Below are positions 14,501 through 29,500 of a DNA stretch of 64,000 nucleotides, in pieces. The notes below the pieces were generated by a model, which worked only from the letters and a program-made list of their open reading frames with translations, was not told the origin of the DNA and ran no database searches. Position 1 is the first letter of the stretch, and every line of letters begins with the position of its first letter. A program made the position numbers and the translations under genes. The DNA comes from Mesostigma viride (taxonomy: Eukaryota > Streptophyta > Mesostigmatophyceae > Mesostigmatales > Mesostigmataceae), in contig RPFO01000934.1 in assembly GCA_009746045.1 (NCBI GenBank), positions 371,501 to 435,500 of the forward strand, written 5' to 3'.

Positions 14501-17500
14501 GGAAGGCAAGATGCAGCTGGAGCGTGAGGAGGAAGAGAAGGTTGCGCTCCACGAACAGATCACACGCCTGAAGAAGCTTATCTTGGTGTCCACACGCTAC
14601 GTGCCCGGCAGCAACCTGGTGAGCGGGTCACTCTAACGCCATAGTGTGCCTTGTGCCTGCCTCAAGAAGCTTATCCTGGTGTCCACACGCTACGGCCCGG
14701 CAGCAACCTGGTGAGCAGGTCACTCTAACGCTTTAGTGTGCCTTGTGCCTGCCTGAAGAAGCTTATCCTGGTGTCCGCACGCTGCGTGCCCGGCAGCAAC
14801 CTAGTGAGCGGGTCACTCTCACGCCATAGTGTGCCTTGTGCCTGCCTCAAGAAGCTTTTCTTGGTGTCCACACGCTATGTGGCTGGCAGACGTGGTGAGC
14901 GGGTCACTCTTCTACTCTGTGTACTGTGGCTAGTAAGAATTGTTCTAGCCTCTGTGCGCTGGGACGCCGCATGATTTCTACTGCTAGTAGCATGCCAGAC
15001 AGGAGCCTGGTGGGAGTAATCAGATGTCATAGTCTGTTGTGCACTGCACTTTTTTAGTGCTCTCGACATTCAATCCAATATGGTATACTGAATTTATATT
15101 ATTAGTAGTACTAAATCTACCATGCCTGCTCTAATGGATGACCTGCCACATGGCTGTGCCATCACATTGCTGCGTGCTGTGCTGCAAACCTCATGGCCAC
15201 AACTGCTTTACAACGGCTTCACCACATCGCCGTGGGCGGACCGCAGTCCATGTCCACGGACCTGCCGAGCCGCTCAATGTCATTCACAGAGGTGAGTGGT
15301 AGCCCTCAGATTGCCCATGGGGACATCATCATGAAGCTTACGACGAGACCCGGGTACGCTGTACTACTACACGATTTGTTATCTACAACCATTCTTGGAT
15401 TGACTAGCATGCAAAACCAGCCATGGGCTTACCGATGGTATTGCCTTTCCTACGTCACAAGGACCGCTCCTGTGATATACTAGTATTGAATAGCATGCAA
15501 AACCAGCCATGGGCTTACCGATGGTATTGCCTTTCCTACGTCAAAATGACCGCTCCTGTGATATACTACTGTTGAATTTCTTTTATGCCTGTATTAATTT
15601 CAATACTAGTAGTGGTTTTATGTATAGATACGTCACACTGTACCAGATGCTAATAAAAGGATCGGTGAATGGTTGGCGGAGCGAAGCAAGACTAGACACG
15701 GACAAGTGAAGATCCGTCAAGTAGTAAAAGCCTAGTGTAAATGTATCCACATGCCATGGTTAGACATGGAGGTGCTGGTCTGCCAAGGAATTGTCTACTA
15801 ATGGGGGTTGTCATACCCCTGCCTGCAGTGATGTTGTGCTTGTCAGGGGGTGGGGCCAAGGAGCAAATTGCATGTTTTTGAAAAGTCCCCTACCTGTTTC
15901 TTAGCCATTAGTTGCCAGTCCCTTAACTGTTCCTTGACTGTTAGTTTGTAGCCTCTTAACTGTTCCCATAACTGTTAGTTTTTGTCCCTTAACTGTTCCC
16001 ATAACTGTTATGCAATATAATGCCATGCTGCGTAGCCAACTTGCCATGCACACTCTCCGCTCCTGCCTGCCATGCCCCATGCACAAACTGGCTGTAATCC
16101 ACCATGGCCCATGCACAAACTGGCTGAACCCTATGTATCGCACAGGCTGGGGGCAGCAACAGCCTACTGCAGGCCAAGGCCGCTGCGAAGAAGCGAGGAT
16201 TTGTCGGCTATTTAAAGGTAGGCCCTATTGTGGCACCATGCCTGCCTGCTCTTGCCAGCAGCATGTCAAGGCCCCTGTGTGTCCAATCGTCGATCCCACC
16301 GCATCACATCACGCAGCCATTTGGCGTTACTTGTTTGGGTTGGCAAAGGGTGGTCGATTGTTGCCTGTCGGAGTGGGGCGGGGAGGATGCCGGGCAGCAG
16401 TTGAAGATGTTTTACTTTTTGTACTACCTTCATCATTTTTTTGTTCACGAATTTCTGTGCTTCGGACCTGATGTGGGGCCATGACCTCCCTAAGGGAGCG
16501 ACGTTGCTAATTCACCGTTTTTTGCTTCTTTCCTGCCGTCTGCTACGTGTTGCTACTAGTACGCTTCCAAGCATTTTCGTGGTTTACGCGCATACTAGTG
16601 TATGCCAAATGCCCTCGTAGATACAACTCCTCGCATCTCTGCCACGTTCCGACGTTGTTGTAAAACGTTGACCTCCATGGTGGTGTTCAGTTTCCCATGC
16701 ACGCCCGCAGTGATTTTCTGAGCTATCTGCTCATTTAAGGGTATGCTGTGGCAGGCTCAAAAGGGGCCGATCTGCCGCCTGTCTGGCGTAGCTCTACCGT
16801 ACGTCACCTGCACCACGGGATGTGCTTGTGTGAAATAGGACTGAGTAGAAGGGGGCCGGCGTTGCGCCGGTATTGGTGCCTACTGTCAACCGTGCCCTTT
16901 TTGAGGGGGGCGCGGCGCCTTGATCGCATGGCCCTGTTACGCATTTGCACACGTACTTTGAGTGGTGTGGTGACCGTAGGGAGGCCTTTTTGGCAGCTCC
17001 CAACCACCCACCCTCGCTGCTGTTGGGGGACAAGATTGGACCAAGGGGGCATGTGCTGGACCCCAGCATGGTGAACTGGCCTAACTTGACAATGACTTGT
17101 ACTATGATTTTGAGGGTGTGGCTAGGCTCCACTAAGCTATGCCTGTACACAGTTTATTATAACTCCCATGGACCCTAGCTTCAGCACCTATGGTGAGATT
17201 GGAGACGTTGCCCTCTCCGTCATTCCAACATCCCACATGAGCGACATACCTCTCTGCTGGGTGGCAGTGGCGATAGAGGCATCCGCCATGGCTTTTTTGG
17301 TGCCAGACCGCATTCTAAGAATGTCTCCACATTCATCCATGTGTCATGGGTCCCTTGCTGCTGGGTTGCACTCTCTGGGGGTGGTGGCCATGCACATGGG
17401 TGGCATCGCGGGTGCCAGAACAAGTACCGCTCGCTTCAAGGAACGCCCACAAGTGGCCCCAGCAAGCTGCACAGCTCTTATTCCACTGCCGCCACCGACA

Positions 17501-20500
17501 AGCTGGACGCAACGGCGGAGCGCTCCTTTCTGCTGGAGCTGGACACGCCGCCCGGCCGTCGGCACAGCGACGTGGGAGAGGGCTCACCTCCCTCGGGCAG
17601 CGGGAGTTTGTCACGAGAGACGCTGGGGGCCGACATGGAGGACTCAGATGAGGATCTGTCACCGCAGTTGTCACCGGTACATTATTTGGCTGTCAAATAA
17701 ATGATGCGGGGATGTTGTGCTGTGTACAGGACTCTGATGAGGAGCGATGGATGAGGGCAATGGATGAGGGATGTGCGTGATAGGCAGGCGTACCATATAC
17801 GTGCGTACCAAATACATGTTGTGGTCTATCATGGGTTAAGGTGCTGGGGCTTGACATGCAGAGGGAGGACTCGAATGAGGACTTGTCGCCACAGATGTCA
17901 CTGGTTAGTGCGGGTGTGGTGAGGGGGGGAGATAGGTGGTGAAGGGGGTTCATCAAGTTTTGCCGCTGCATGTGTCACCAGAAAAGCTATACTGGCGTGT
18001 TCGCTGTGTGTGTAGTATGGGTAGGACCCATCATGCGTGATAACCAGTATCCTCATGAAGCATTCCCATGCCCCTAACTCATAGCCATTTCAGACCATGC
18101 CACGGGTGCCTTCTTCCTGCTGACCCTGAAGCCAAGGGGTCGGGTTGCAATAATGTTGCTGTTGCCCTACGCCTGGGTAGTGCGCACCCCGTAAGCCATG
18201 TTTGCCTACTGACCGCTTCAAAACCCGAAACCCAAAACGCATTCGTTGCTGCCCATACTGCCCACCTTACATGCGCTGCTCCAGCAACTGCGTGGCCTCC
18301 CCCCCCAGAGCCTCTGTAGCCTTACAGGGGGTCAGTTAGGCACTTTCTGGCTCATGCTGCCAGCGTCACCATGATCGGTTTGCTATCCACCATTCACGAT
18401 GCGCCATTCGCTACCCGTCACCCACCGTTCGCGATTCGCCCATTGACCATTCACCTCTTTCCATCCGTGTTTTCATTTTCCAGCCATGTCACTGGTCTTA
18501 ACCCGTGCCGCCTGTGCTATATGTGCCACGGCCTCTACCCGCCTTGTTGCCGCTACGAACCGCAAGTTTATGGCGGCTGTTCGCTATTCACGTTCACACT
18601 TTCCGCTACTGTCAGTAGCTCAATAGTCTCGTGATCCCTAGTTATTCGCAGTATCCCTAGTTATTCGCAGTATCCCTAGTTATTCGCAGTATCCCTAGTT
18701 TACATGTTTCGTTAGCACGCCATCCGCCGTCCGCGTGTCGCTTCCCCCGCCGCGCAGGCAGCCCATGCTGGCGGGCCCCTTGCTGCTAATCACACTACCC
18801 ACTATTCCACTCATCTTATTCTGGCGGAGCCAATTTTCGGAAGAACCGTTTGGCGAAGCTTATAAGGCTGTACACGTGAGAAAAACATAGGAATAGGGGA
18901 TAAAATCCGTCAATCCATCCATCCATCCTCCGAATTTGTCACGAATTTGCAAGCATAAGGGTGAGGTTCTTCCGAAAATTGGCTCCGCCGCAGAGTTTCA
19001 ACGGGGAAGTTGCAAACACGCACGTTACTTGATACTATATATCATGATCTCACCGCGTCCCCCACATTCACCCATTCACAACACACCTTACCCGTGTTGA
19101 CCTACCCCCCTAGCCGCGCCGCCGGTCCACGGCGGCGGGTCACGAGGATGACGGCGGCGCCGCGGAGCAGATCGAGCTGCTGCAGGAGCAAGTGCGGGCG
19201 CTAGCAGCGGAGATCAAGGACCGCGATGCGGCACTGGTCAAGCTGAGGGCGGGCGCGGCGGGCCATGGCAAGGATGGCCAGTCGGCGCAGGACGATGTGG
19301 GTGTCTGGGGTGGTTTGATAGTAGCAATAGCATGACATGCTCATCGGATGTTCTACTTGCGGGCACGCATGCATAGCATGGCCCGTCCGCGCAGCTCTAG
19401 GCAGGACGACGTGGGTCTGTGGGGTTGCTCGGCTCCCCGCTGGCGACCCACCACCACAGCATTGGTCGGATTCGCCACTTTTCCTTGGATTTGGAATGGT
19501 TGTGGCTTGCTTGATGTTCTACTTGCATGCGTGCATGCAAAGGATGGCCACTCTGGGGAGGATGTTGTGCGTGGTGGGTTTATGTCTGCATCGGCTTCCC
19601 TACTATTATCATCCAGCTACATAGTAGTGTAGGCATAGTAGTGGTCAGCAGTTTCGCAGCAAGAATGGCAACATAAAAAAAAAAAACTATCATCCACTTA
19701 TGTTAAGGTCAGGGAGAGGCACACCGTGGCCTCTTCAATTTCAAAAAATCTCATTTCTACCAAGTTTTAAAATGTCTCATTTCTACCACGAGTCATACCA
19801 TTACCAAGTTACGCAACAACCACTTTTGCCAGCTGAAGTTAGGGTTGCAACTTTTTTTTTTTGTCCTCCTGGAAAGCTGCGAACTTGGCGATTCTTGTTG
19901 CCCCCTGTGTGTGATGGCCACCATGAATGCACGTGTTTGCATGTTTGCCTTCAAAGTGGCCCAATCAAACGGTGCGCGGCCACCCCTCTGCCATACGCTC
20001 CCCTCTACGCCCCACTCTGCTCAGCCATGTTTTGCCATTACCTTGGGCATACTCCCCTCTTGCCATTTCCTGTGGACAATTGGCAGGAAGTTCTGTAGTG
20101 ATTGGAGTGACTGGAATGGTTGGAATGGTTGGAATGGTTGGAATGGTTGGAATGGCTGGAATGGTTGGAATGGTTGGAATGGTTGGAATGGTTGGAATGG
20201 TTGGAATGGTTGGAATGGTTGGAATGGGTGGAATGGGTGGAATGGGTGGAATGGGTGGAATGGGTGGAATGGGTGGAATGGGTGGAATGGGTGGAATGGG
20301 TGGAATGGGTGGAATGGGTGGAATGGGTGGAATGGGTGGAATGGGTGGAATGGGTGGAATGGGTGGAATGGGTGGAATGGGTGGAATGGGTGGAATGGGT
20401 GGAATGGGTGGAATGGGTGGAACGGTTGGAATGGTTGGAATGGTTGGAATGGTTGGAATCGTTGGAATCGTTGGAATCGTTGGAATCGTTGGAATCGTTG

Positions 20501-23500
20501 GAATCGTTGGAATGGGTGGAATGGGTGGAATGGGTGGAATGGGTGGAATGGGTGGAATGGGTGGAATGGGTGGAATGGGTGGAATGGGTGGAATGGGTGG
20601 AATGGGTGGAATGGGTGGAATGGGTGGAATGGGTGGAATGGGTGGAATGGGTGGAATGGGTGGAATGGGTGGAATGGGTGGAATGGGTGGAATGGGTGGA
20701 ATGGGTGGAATGGGTGGAATGGGTGGAATGGGTGGAATGGGTGGAATGGGTGGAATGGGTGGAATGGGTGGAATGGGTGGAATGGGTGGAATGGGTGGAA
20801 TGGGTGGAATGGGTGGAATGGGTGGAATGGGTGGAATGGGTGGAATGGGTGGAATGGGTGGAATGGGTGGAATGGGTGGAATGGTCGGAATGGGTGGAAT
20901 GGTCGGAATGGGTGGAATGGGTGGAATGGGTGGAATGGGTGGAATGGGTGGAATGGGTGGAATGGGTGGAATGGGTGGAATGGGTGGAATGGGTGGAATG
21001 GGTGGAATGGGTGGAATGGGTGGAATGGGTGGAATGGGTGGAATGGGTGGAATGGGTGGAATGGGTGGAATGGGTGGAATGGGTGGAATGGGTGGAATGG
21101 GTGGAATGGGTGGAATGGGTGGAATGGGTGGAATGGGTGGAATGGGTGGAATGGGTGGAATGGGTGGAATGGGTGGAATGGGTGGAATGGGTGGAATGGG
21201 TGGAATGGGTGGAATGGGTGGAATGGGTGGAATGGGTGGAATGGGTGGAATGGGTGGAATGGGTGGAATGGGTGGAATGGGTGGAATGGGTGGAATGGGT
21301 GGAATGGGTGGAATGGGTGGAATGGGTGGAATGGGTGGAATGGGTGGAATGGGTGGAATGGGTGGAATGGGTGGAATGGGTGGAATGGGTGGAATGGGTG
21401 GAATGGGTGGAATGGGTGGAATGGGTGGAATGGGTGGAATGGGTGGAATGGGTGGAACGGGTGGAACGGGTGGAACGGGTGGAACGGGTGGAACGGGTGG
21501 AACGGGTGGAACGGGTGGAACGGGTGGAACGGGTGGAACGGGTGGAACGGGTGGAACGGGTGGAACGGGTGGAACGGGTGGAACGGGTGGAACGGGTGGA
21601 ACGGGTGGAACGGGTGGAACGGGTGGAACGGGTGGAACGGGTGGAACGGGTGGAACGGGTGGAACGGGTGGAACGGGTGGAACGGGTGGAACGGGTGGAA
21701 CGGGTGGAACGGGTGGAACGGGTGGAACGGGTGGAACGGGTGGAACGGGTGGAACGGGTGGAACGGGTGGAACGGGTGGAATGGGTGGAATGGGTGGAAT
21801 GGGTGGAATGGGTGGAATGGGTGGAATGGGTGGAATGGGTGGAATGGGTGGAATGGGTGGAATGGGTGGAATGGGTGGAATGGGTGGAATGGGTGGAATG
21901 GGTGGAATGGGTGGAATGGGTGGAATGGGTGGAATGGGTGGAATGGGTGGAATGGGTGGAATGGGTGGAATGGGTGGAATGGGTGGAATGGGTGGAATGG
22001 GTGGAATGGGTGGAATGGGTGGAATGGGTGGAATGGGTGGAATGGGTGGAATGGGTGGAATGGGTGGAATGGGTGGAATGGGTGGAATGGGTGGAATGGT
22101 CGGAATGGTCGGAATGGTCGGAATGGTCGGAATGGGTGGAATGGGTGGAATGGGTGGAATGGGTGGAATGGGTGGAATGGGTGGAATGGGTGGAATGGGT
22201 GGAATGGGTGGAATGGGTGGAATGGGTGGAATGGGTGGAATGGGTGGAATGGGTGGAATGGGTGGAATGGGTGGAATGGGTGGAATGGGTGGAATGGGTG
22301 GAATGGGTGGAATGGGTGGAATGGGTGGAATGGGTGGAATGGGTGGAATGGGTGGAATGGGTGGAATGGGTGGAATGGGTGGAATGGGTGGAATGGGTGG
22401 AATGGGTGGAATGGGTGGAATGGGTGGAATGGGTGGAATGGGTGGAATGGGTGGAATGGGTGGAATGGGTGGAATGGGTGGAATGGGTGGAATGGGTGGA
22501 ATGGGTGGAATGGGTGGAATGGGTGGAATGGGTGGAATGGGTGGAATGGGTGGAATGGGTGGAATGGGTGGAATGGTCGGAATGGTCGGAATGGGTGGAA
22601 TGGGTGGAATGGGTGGAATGGGTGGAACGGGTGGAACGGGTGGAACGGGTGGAACGGGTGGAACGGGTGGAACGGGTGGAACGGGTGGAACGGGTGGAAC
22701 GGGTGGAACGGGTGGAACGGGTGGAACGGGTGGAACGGGTGGAACGGGTGGAACGGGTGGAACGGGTGGAACGGGTGGAACGGGTGGAACGGGTGGAACG
22801 GGTGGAACGGGTGGAACGGGTGGAACGGGTGGAACGGGTGGAACGGGTGGAACGGGTGGAACGGGTGGAACGGGTGGAACGGGTGGAACGGGTGGAACGG
22901 GTGGAATGGGTGGAATGGGTGGAATGGGTGGAATGGGTGGAATGGGTGGAATGGGTGGAATGGGTGGAATGGGTGGAATGGGTGGAATGGGTGGAATGGG
23001 TGGAATGGGTGGAATGGGTGGAATGGGTGGAATGGGTGGAATGGGTGGAATGGGTGGAATGGGTGGAACGGGTGGAACGGGTGGAACGGGTGGAACGGGT
23101 GGAACGGGTGGAACGGGTGGAACGGGTGGAATGGGTGGAATGGGTGGAATGGGTGGAATGGGTGGAATGGGTGGAATGGGTGGAACGGGTGGAACGGGTG
23201 GAACGGGTGGAACGGGTGGAACGGGTGGAACGGGTGGAACGGGTGGAACGGGTGGAACGGGTGGAACGGGTGGAACGGGTGGAACGGGTGGAACGGGTGG
23301 AACGGGTGGAACGGGTGGAACGGGTGGAACGGGTGGAACGGGTGGAACGGGTGGAACGGGTGGAACGGGTGGAACGGGTGGAACGGGTGGAACGGGTGGA
23401 ACGGGTGGAACGGGTGGAACGGGTGGAACGGGTGGAACGGGTGGAACGGGTGGAACGGGTGGAACGGGTGGAACGGGTGGAACGGGTGGAACGGGTGGAA

Positions 23501-26500
23501 CGGGTGGAATGGTTGGAACGGTTGGAACGGTTGGAACGGTTGGAATGGTTGGAATGGTTGGAATGGTTGGAATGGTTGGAATGGTTGGAATGGTTGGAAT
23601 GGTTGGAATGGTTGGAATGGTTGGAATGCCTGGCTTGACTGTAGTAATGGCACCATGCGCCCGTGATGGTTCCCTTGGTTCCATTTTCTCTTGTTGGCCT
23701 CAGGGGCAATACAGTTATAGCGCATGCGAGCATCAATTGGGATCGTTTCCTGCTGTTCTACCTTACTCAAACACCACTCTGCAATGCCCATCCACTCCCA
23801 CTTTCTTTACTTCCCCCGTACCACCCATCTACTCCCACTTTCTTAAATGCCCCCATACAACCCCATATACTCCCATATGTCTTTCCCCCCCCAAACAGGT
23901 GACGGTCGCCAGCCTGCGCAAGGAGATTGTGCAGAAGAATCTGGAGATGTCCATTTTGGAGCAGAAGATTGAGGGCGCAAAGGACCAAGTGCCGCAGTGG
24001 GAGCTGGACAGCAAGGTGCGGCAAAAAAAAAGATTCGTGGAAGCGGGTGCGACATCTGGGTAGAAGCACTAGGGCCGCTAGGTGGGAGCCGTCGATAAAG
24101 TTAAAGGGTGCAACGCTGTGGTGGGCTCCCAGGTGCGGCCAAGACAATCGCTAGCATATGGTTTTCCTTACCCCACAAGCCCCTACCACTCAATGAGGGT
24201 TACATATACTAGGAGGAGGAGGAGGAGGAGGAGGAGGAGGAGGAGGAGGAGGAGGAGGAGGAGGAGGAGGAGGAGGAGGAGGAGGAGGAGGAGGAGGAGG
24301 AGGAGGAGGAGGAGGAGGATGTGGATTTGGTCTATCAGCATATAGATGGAGGTAGGTGGGTAGAAGCGTGGGAGCAAGCTAAACATATAGTTGAAAAACT
24401 ATGACAGAAGCACAGCAGCATGTTGCATAGTACCAGAGCGATGATAGGAGCAGGGTCCATCCTTTGGGATGTTGAAAGCTGGTCTTCTGTATCGAAATGG
24501 GCGTACTGACAAAAGGAACGGCAGGATAGCGCTAGCTAGCGCCGCGTCCACACTGACTTAACAATCCAATAATACCAGTACTACTTCTGTATTGAATGGC
24601 GCAAATAACCGCGCATATAGCCGCTAAAAGTAGAACTTGCCCAAACGCAGCAGGGCAACCGGGCATGCGTCCTCTTAATTCACAAGTCTTGCAACACGGC
24701 AACTCTGCGCCTAACCACGTGGTCATAGCCGTTCTGATCCTGGCTCGCTTCCGCCTCACCCCACCCTGGCAAACAATGGACTGGCTAAGAGCTCACAGCC
24801 TCCATCTCCAAGAAGCCCACCTTTACCACTTGATCCTGTGAACTTCGCTGTATAAACCTAGTGGACGATGGTTGACCGGCTACGAACTTACCTCTACCAC
24901 CCCCTGGCTCCCTTGCACTGCTTCCTCTTGCGCTGCTCCCCCCCCCCCCCTGGCAGATGATAGACCGGCTGCGGCTGCAGCTCGGGGAGAAGAACTTTGA
25001 GCTGATGGTCACCGCTGCCGACAAGAACTTTCTGCAAGAGCAGATGGTCTTACTGGTAAAGTGAACCCCCATCGCCTGTACTAACTTTCGCAGGAGTAAA
25101 TTGTCCTCCTGGTTCAGTAAGCACCCCTCGCCTCTAGGACTTTCTGCAGGAGCGTATGGTCCTCCTGGTAAGGTTAGCCCCCATCGCCTCTACGAGCTGA
25201 CACACCTCACCTTGAGAAACTTTCGCAGTAACAGATTCCCTATTGAACATTAGCCTCCCTCGCCTGTATTTGTTTGTGCAGAGACAGGCGGGCCTCCCGG
25301 TAAGGTGAGCTCACCTCGCCTCCAGCCCTCCCAACCTCTGCCTGGCACGAATCGATAAAACAAGCAATCATGTCGGTAAATGTGCATGGTTGGAGCCCGT
25401 ACTCCTGGCAAAGTTTACCAGCCAATCACTCATCATGATCCTGGTATAGCTAACTTGCGCGTCCAAGCCCTCCTAGCTGCGGCGTGTAGCCTGGTTGCGT
25501 TGGTTCTCCACCATGACAGCAAGCCAGCAAGTCTCCCACCCAGCAACCGTGTAAGTGCTCGCAGTCTCGTCCCCAGCCAAGTCATGCCTTGCCCGAGTGT
25601 CCCACACCAGAGAATAGCAGTGTGCTCATCAAACCAGTTATGGCCGTTCTGCCATGCCTCCGTCGATCATCGTTCACTTACCAGAACTTTTACGTACGTT
25701 ACTTATATGGTTAGTAGTGCTTCCGTACCAGGCCCTCACAGCCATTGAGTTCGCCCCTCCCTATGTATTCCTCCCCCCCGCCAGACCGATGAGCTGGAGG
25801 AGCTCCGCGCCGAGAACGCGCGCCTAATGGAATTAGCCGACCGCAACAACGGCAACAGTTCCGTGGGCAGCCCCCACAGCCCACGCAGCCCGCAGGTGAG
25901 GGGCGTTGTATTAAGAATGTGGTCGAGGGGTCTGCAGCCCGCAGGTGAGGGGGGCTTTTTTAAGAACATGGTCATCGTGCAAAAGCATTGGGACGAGGTC
26001 AGCTTTGTCGTCTGCAGTACGAAGGTAAGGCGCGCTATTTCCCTGAGCCATGCGAGATGGGTGCCGTGCAGATTCATCATGATGAGGCCAGTGGGGGTAT
26101 CTGCAACCTGCATCGCCCGCATGGGCATTCCGGTTTGGTTCAGTGGATGGGTGGGGCACTCTCGGGCAGCGCAGACCTCAGGCGAGCACCCCGGTAGGAA
26201 TGGGATGGCCGTGCGAAGCGATACCGGTACGGTTGCTGTGGATGCGTGGCGGTGGCAGCCCCCCCCCCCCGGGCGGCGACTGAGGCTACGCCCACTCCCC
26301 CTTCCCAAGGTTGTGGTGGATTGTGGTAGTTATTGTGGAGTACGCGTTCCTAGTGGACTATGGCAGGTGATGGGTTACATGGTGGTGGCTTGTTGTGGAT
26401 TACCGCGGGCGAAAGAGGTCCTTTCAGATAGTATAGGGTACGTGTTCATGGGCTGGTTATGGCGCAGCTCGCGCAACGCTGCATGTTTTGCACGCAGTCT

Positions 26501-29500
26501 CGTTCTGCAGAAAATGCGTTTCTTTGATGCAGCTGAAGGTAGTGGATGACGTGAGCTGTGGCTTGATGCGCATAGGATTGGACAGACCTGGCTGGACAGA
26601 TCCGTTTGCCCCAGGGCTTCCCAACAGGAACTCCGCATGAGCAGTCGTCTATATATAAACACAGGAAACCACATGACAGGGGCACACGAAGCACAAGTCC
26701 TCAACTTATAACCGACCACACGGTTCATGCCAGGATCTTCATACCGCGACTTATACCACGATGGAACAGGGCCAATATCCTATAATGCTATATATTCTGT
26801 GAGCTCTCTATAATACTATCCTATACATGGCCAATATCCTATCATACTATATATTCTGTGGGCTCTCACCCCAGTTTGTACCCTGCGACACTCCTCACTG
26901 ATGCACGTGAAGCAATCTGCTTTCGTCCCTGCATGACACACCCTGGACCACCCAACCAACCAACCACCACCGCGGCCCGCCCGTCATTGCCAACCACCAC
27001 ACACGGAACCACCCATCCCACCACCCAACAATCATCGCATCAGGGCGCCGAGACCTCCCTTCGCTCGGAGAACACCCGCCGGCGCGCCGAAATAGAAGCC
27101 ATCCGGCACGAAGCCGCGCAACTGGACGAGCTAAAGGGTATCCCCCCTGGCACCTCTACCATCACGGTGGCCACGCGGCTCATCAGCGGGGAGCGAGGCG
27201 CCGCTGAGGGGCGGCCGATGCGACGGTCAGCTGGGAATGGCACACGCGGCGGAGGCGACCTGGTGGTCAATTGCAGCAGCCCCCATGGTTTGCAGCCTGG
27301 CACGCCAGACGCCCACGTGGCAGAGCTCGTTGGGTCCCTGGAGGAGAAGGTGGACGCGCTGCGCCGGCGGATCAACACCCTGGAGGTGAGTCTATCACAA
27401 TTAAGGCAGGCGCCAACGGGCCGGCATCTGCTTATCCCAACCCTTTGGCATGCGCTTGCTTGGGGAAGCGGGTGCCCATGGTGAGTGCATGGGACAATAA
27501 GCGCTTATGCTTTTGGAAGGTGCATATGAAGGCGATGCTCCCGAGGGAGACCGTTTGGGGAAAGCACACCGGACGTGAGCGCGTGAGGGATACGTGCGAG
27601 GGAGAGATCACGTGCCAACGGACGATCACACAATGTTCTGGTGTGGACATGCGCTCTTGAAAGATGTGCTTCAGCGAATCAGCGGAGGACAATGTGCGTG
27701 AATGGAAAAAGCCGTGCAAAGGGTGTGGGGGGTGCCCGCATCATGTCAATGCTCTATCTACAAGAATTACTTATGGGGGGTGCCCGCATCATGTCAATGC
27801 TCTATCTACAAGAATTACTTATGGGGGGTGCCCGCATCATGTCAATGCTCTATCTACAAGAATTACTTATGGGGGTGCCCGCATCATGTCAATGCTCTAT
27901 CTACAAGAATTACTTATGGGGGGTGCCCGCATCATGTCAATGCTCTATCTACAAGAATTACTTATGGGGGTGCCCGCATCATGTCAATGCTCTATCTACA
28001 AGAATTACTTATGGGGGGTGCCCGCCTCATGTCAATGCTCTATCTACAAGAATTACTTATGGGGGGTGCCCGCATCATGTCAATGCTCTATCTACAAGAA
28101 TTACTTATGGGGGTGCCCGCATCATGTCAATGCTCTATCTACAAGAATTACTTATGGGGGGTGCCCGCATCATGTCAATGCTCTATCTACAAGGTGCCCG
28201 CCTCATGTCAATGCTCTATCTACAAGAATTACTTATGGGGGGTGCCCGCATCATGTCAATGCTCTATCTACAAGGTGCCCGCCTCATGTCAATGCTCTAT
28301 CTACAAGAATTACTTATGGGGGGTGCCCGCATCATGTCAATGCTCTATCTACAAGAATTACTTATGGGGGTGCCCGCATCATGTCAATGCTCTATCTACA
28401 AGAATTACTTATGGGGGGTGCCCGCCTCATGTCAATGCTCTATCTACAAGGTGCCCGCATCATGTCAATGCTCTATCTACAAGAATTACTTATGGGGGGT
28501 GCCCGCATCATGTCAATGCTCTATCTACAAGAATTACTTATGGGGGGTGCCCGCATCATGTCAATGCTCTATCTACAAGGTGCCCGCCTCATGTCAATGC
28601 TCTATCTACAAGAATTACTTATGGGGGGTGCCCGCATCATGTCAATGCTCTATCTACAAGAATTACTTATGGGGGTGCCCGCATCATGTCAATGCTCTAT
28701 CTACAAGAATTACTTATGGGGGGTGCCCGCATCATGTCAATGCTCTATCTACAAGAATTACTTATGGGGGGTGCCCGCATCATGTCAATGCTCTATCTAC
28801 AAGAATTACTTATGGGGGGTGCCCGCATCATGTCAATGCTCTATCTACAAGGTGCCCGCATCATGTCAATGCTCTATCTACAAGAATTACTTATGGGGGT
28901 GCCCGCATCATGTCAATGCTCTATCTACAAGAATTACTTATGGGGGGTGCCCGCATCATGTCAATGCTCTATCTACAAGAATTACTTATGGGGGTGCCCG
29001 CATCATGTCAATGCTCTATCTACAAGAATTACTTATGGGGGGTGCCCGCATCATGTCAATGCTCTATCTACAAGAATTACTTATGGGGGTGCCCGCATCA
29101 TGACAATGCTCTATCTACAAGAATTACTTATGGGGGGTGCCCGCATCATGTCAATGCTCTATCTACAAGAATTACTTATGGGGGGTGCCCGCATCATGTC
29201 AATGCTCTATCTACAAGAATTACTTATGGGGGGTGCCCGCATCATGACAATGCTCTATCTACAAGAATTACTTATGGGGGGTGCCCGCATCATGTCAATG
29301 CTCTATCTACAAGAATTACTTATGGGGGGTGCCCGCATCATGTCAATGCTCTATCTACAAGAATTACTTATGGGGGGTGCCCGCATCATGTCAATGCTCT
29401 ATCTACAAGAATTACTTATGGGGGGTGCCCGCATCATGTCAATGCTCTATCTACAAGAATTACTTATGGGGGGTGCCCGCATCATGTCAATGCTCTATCT

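Noticed and set aside
20113-23628. Human satellite II/III contamination because of the GGAAT core
   Set aside because: The unit is 9 bp with GGGT or GGTT, and both flanks are continuous with the kinesin intron.
19845-24063. Five overlapping frames of 1,100-1,380 codons (Trp-Asn-Gly, Gly-Met, Pro-Ile type repeats)
   Set aside because: They come from a 9-bp array with no stop in five frames and lie in an intron between two well supported kinesin exons.
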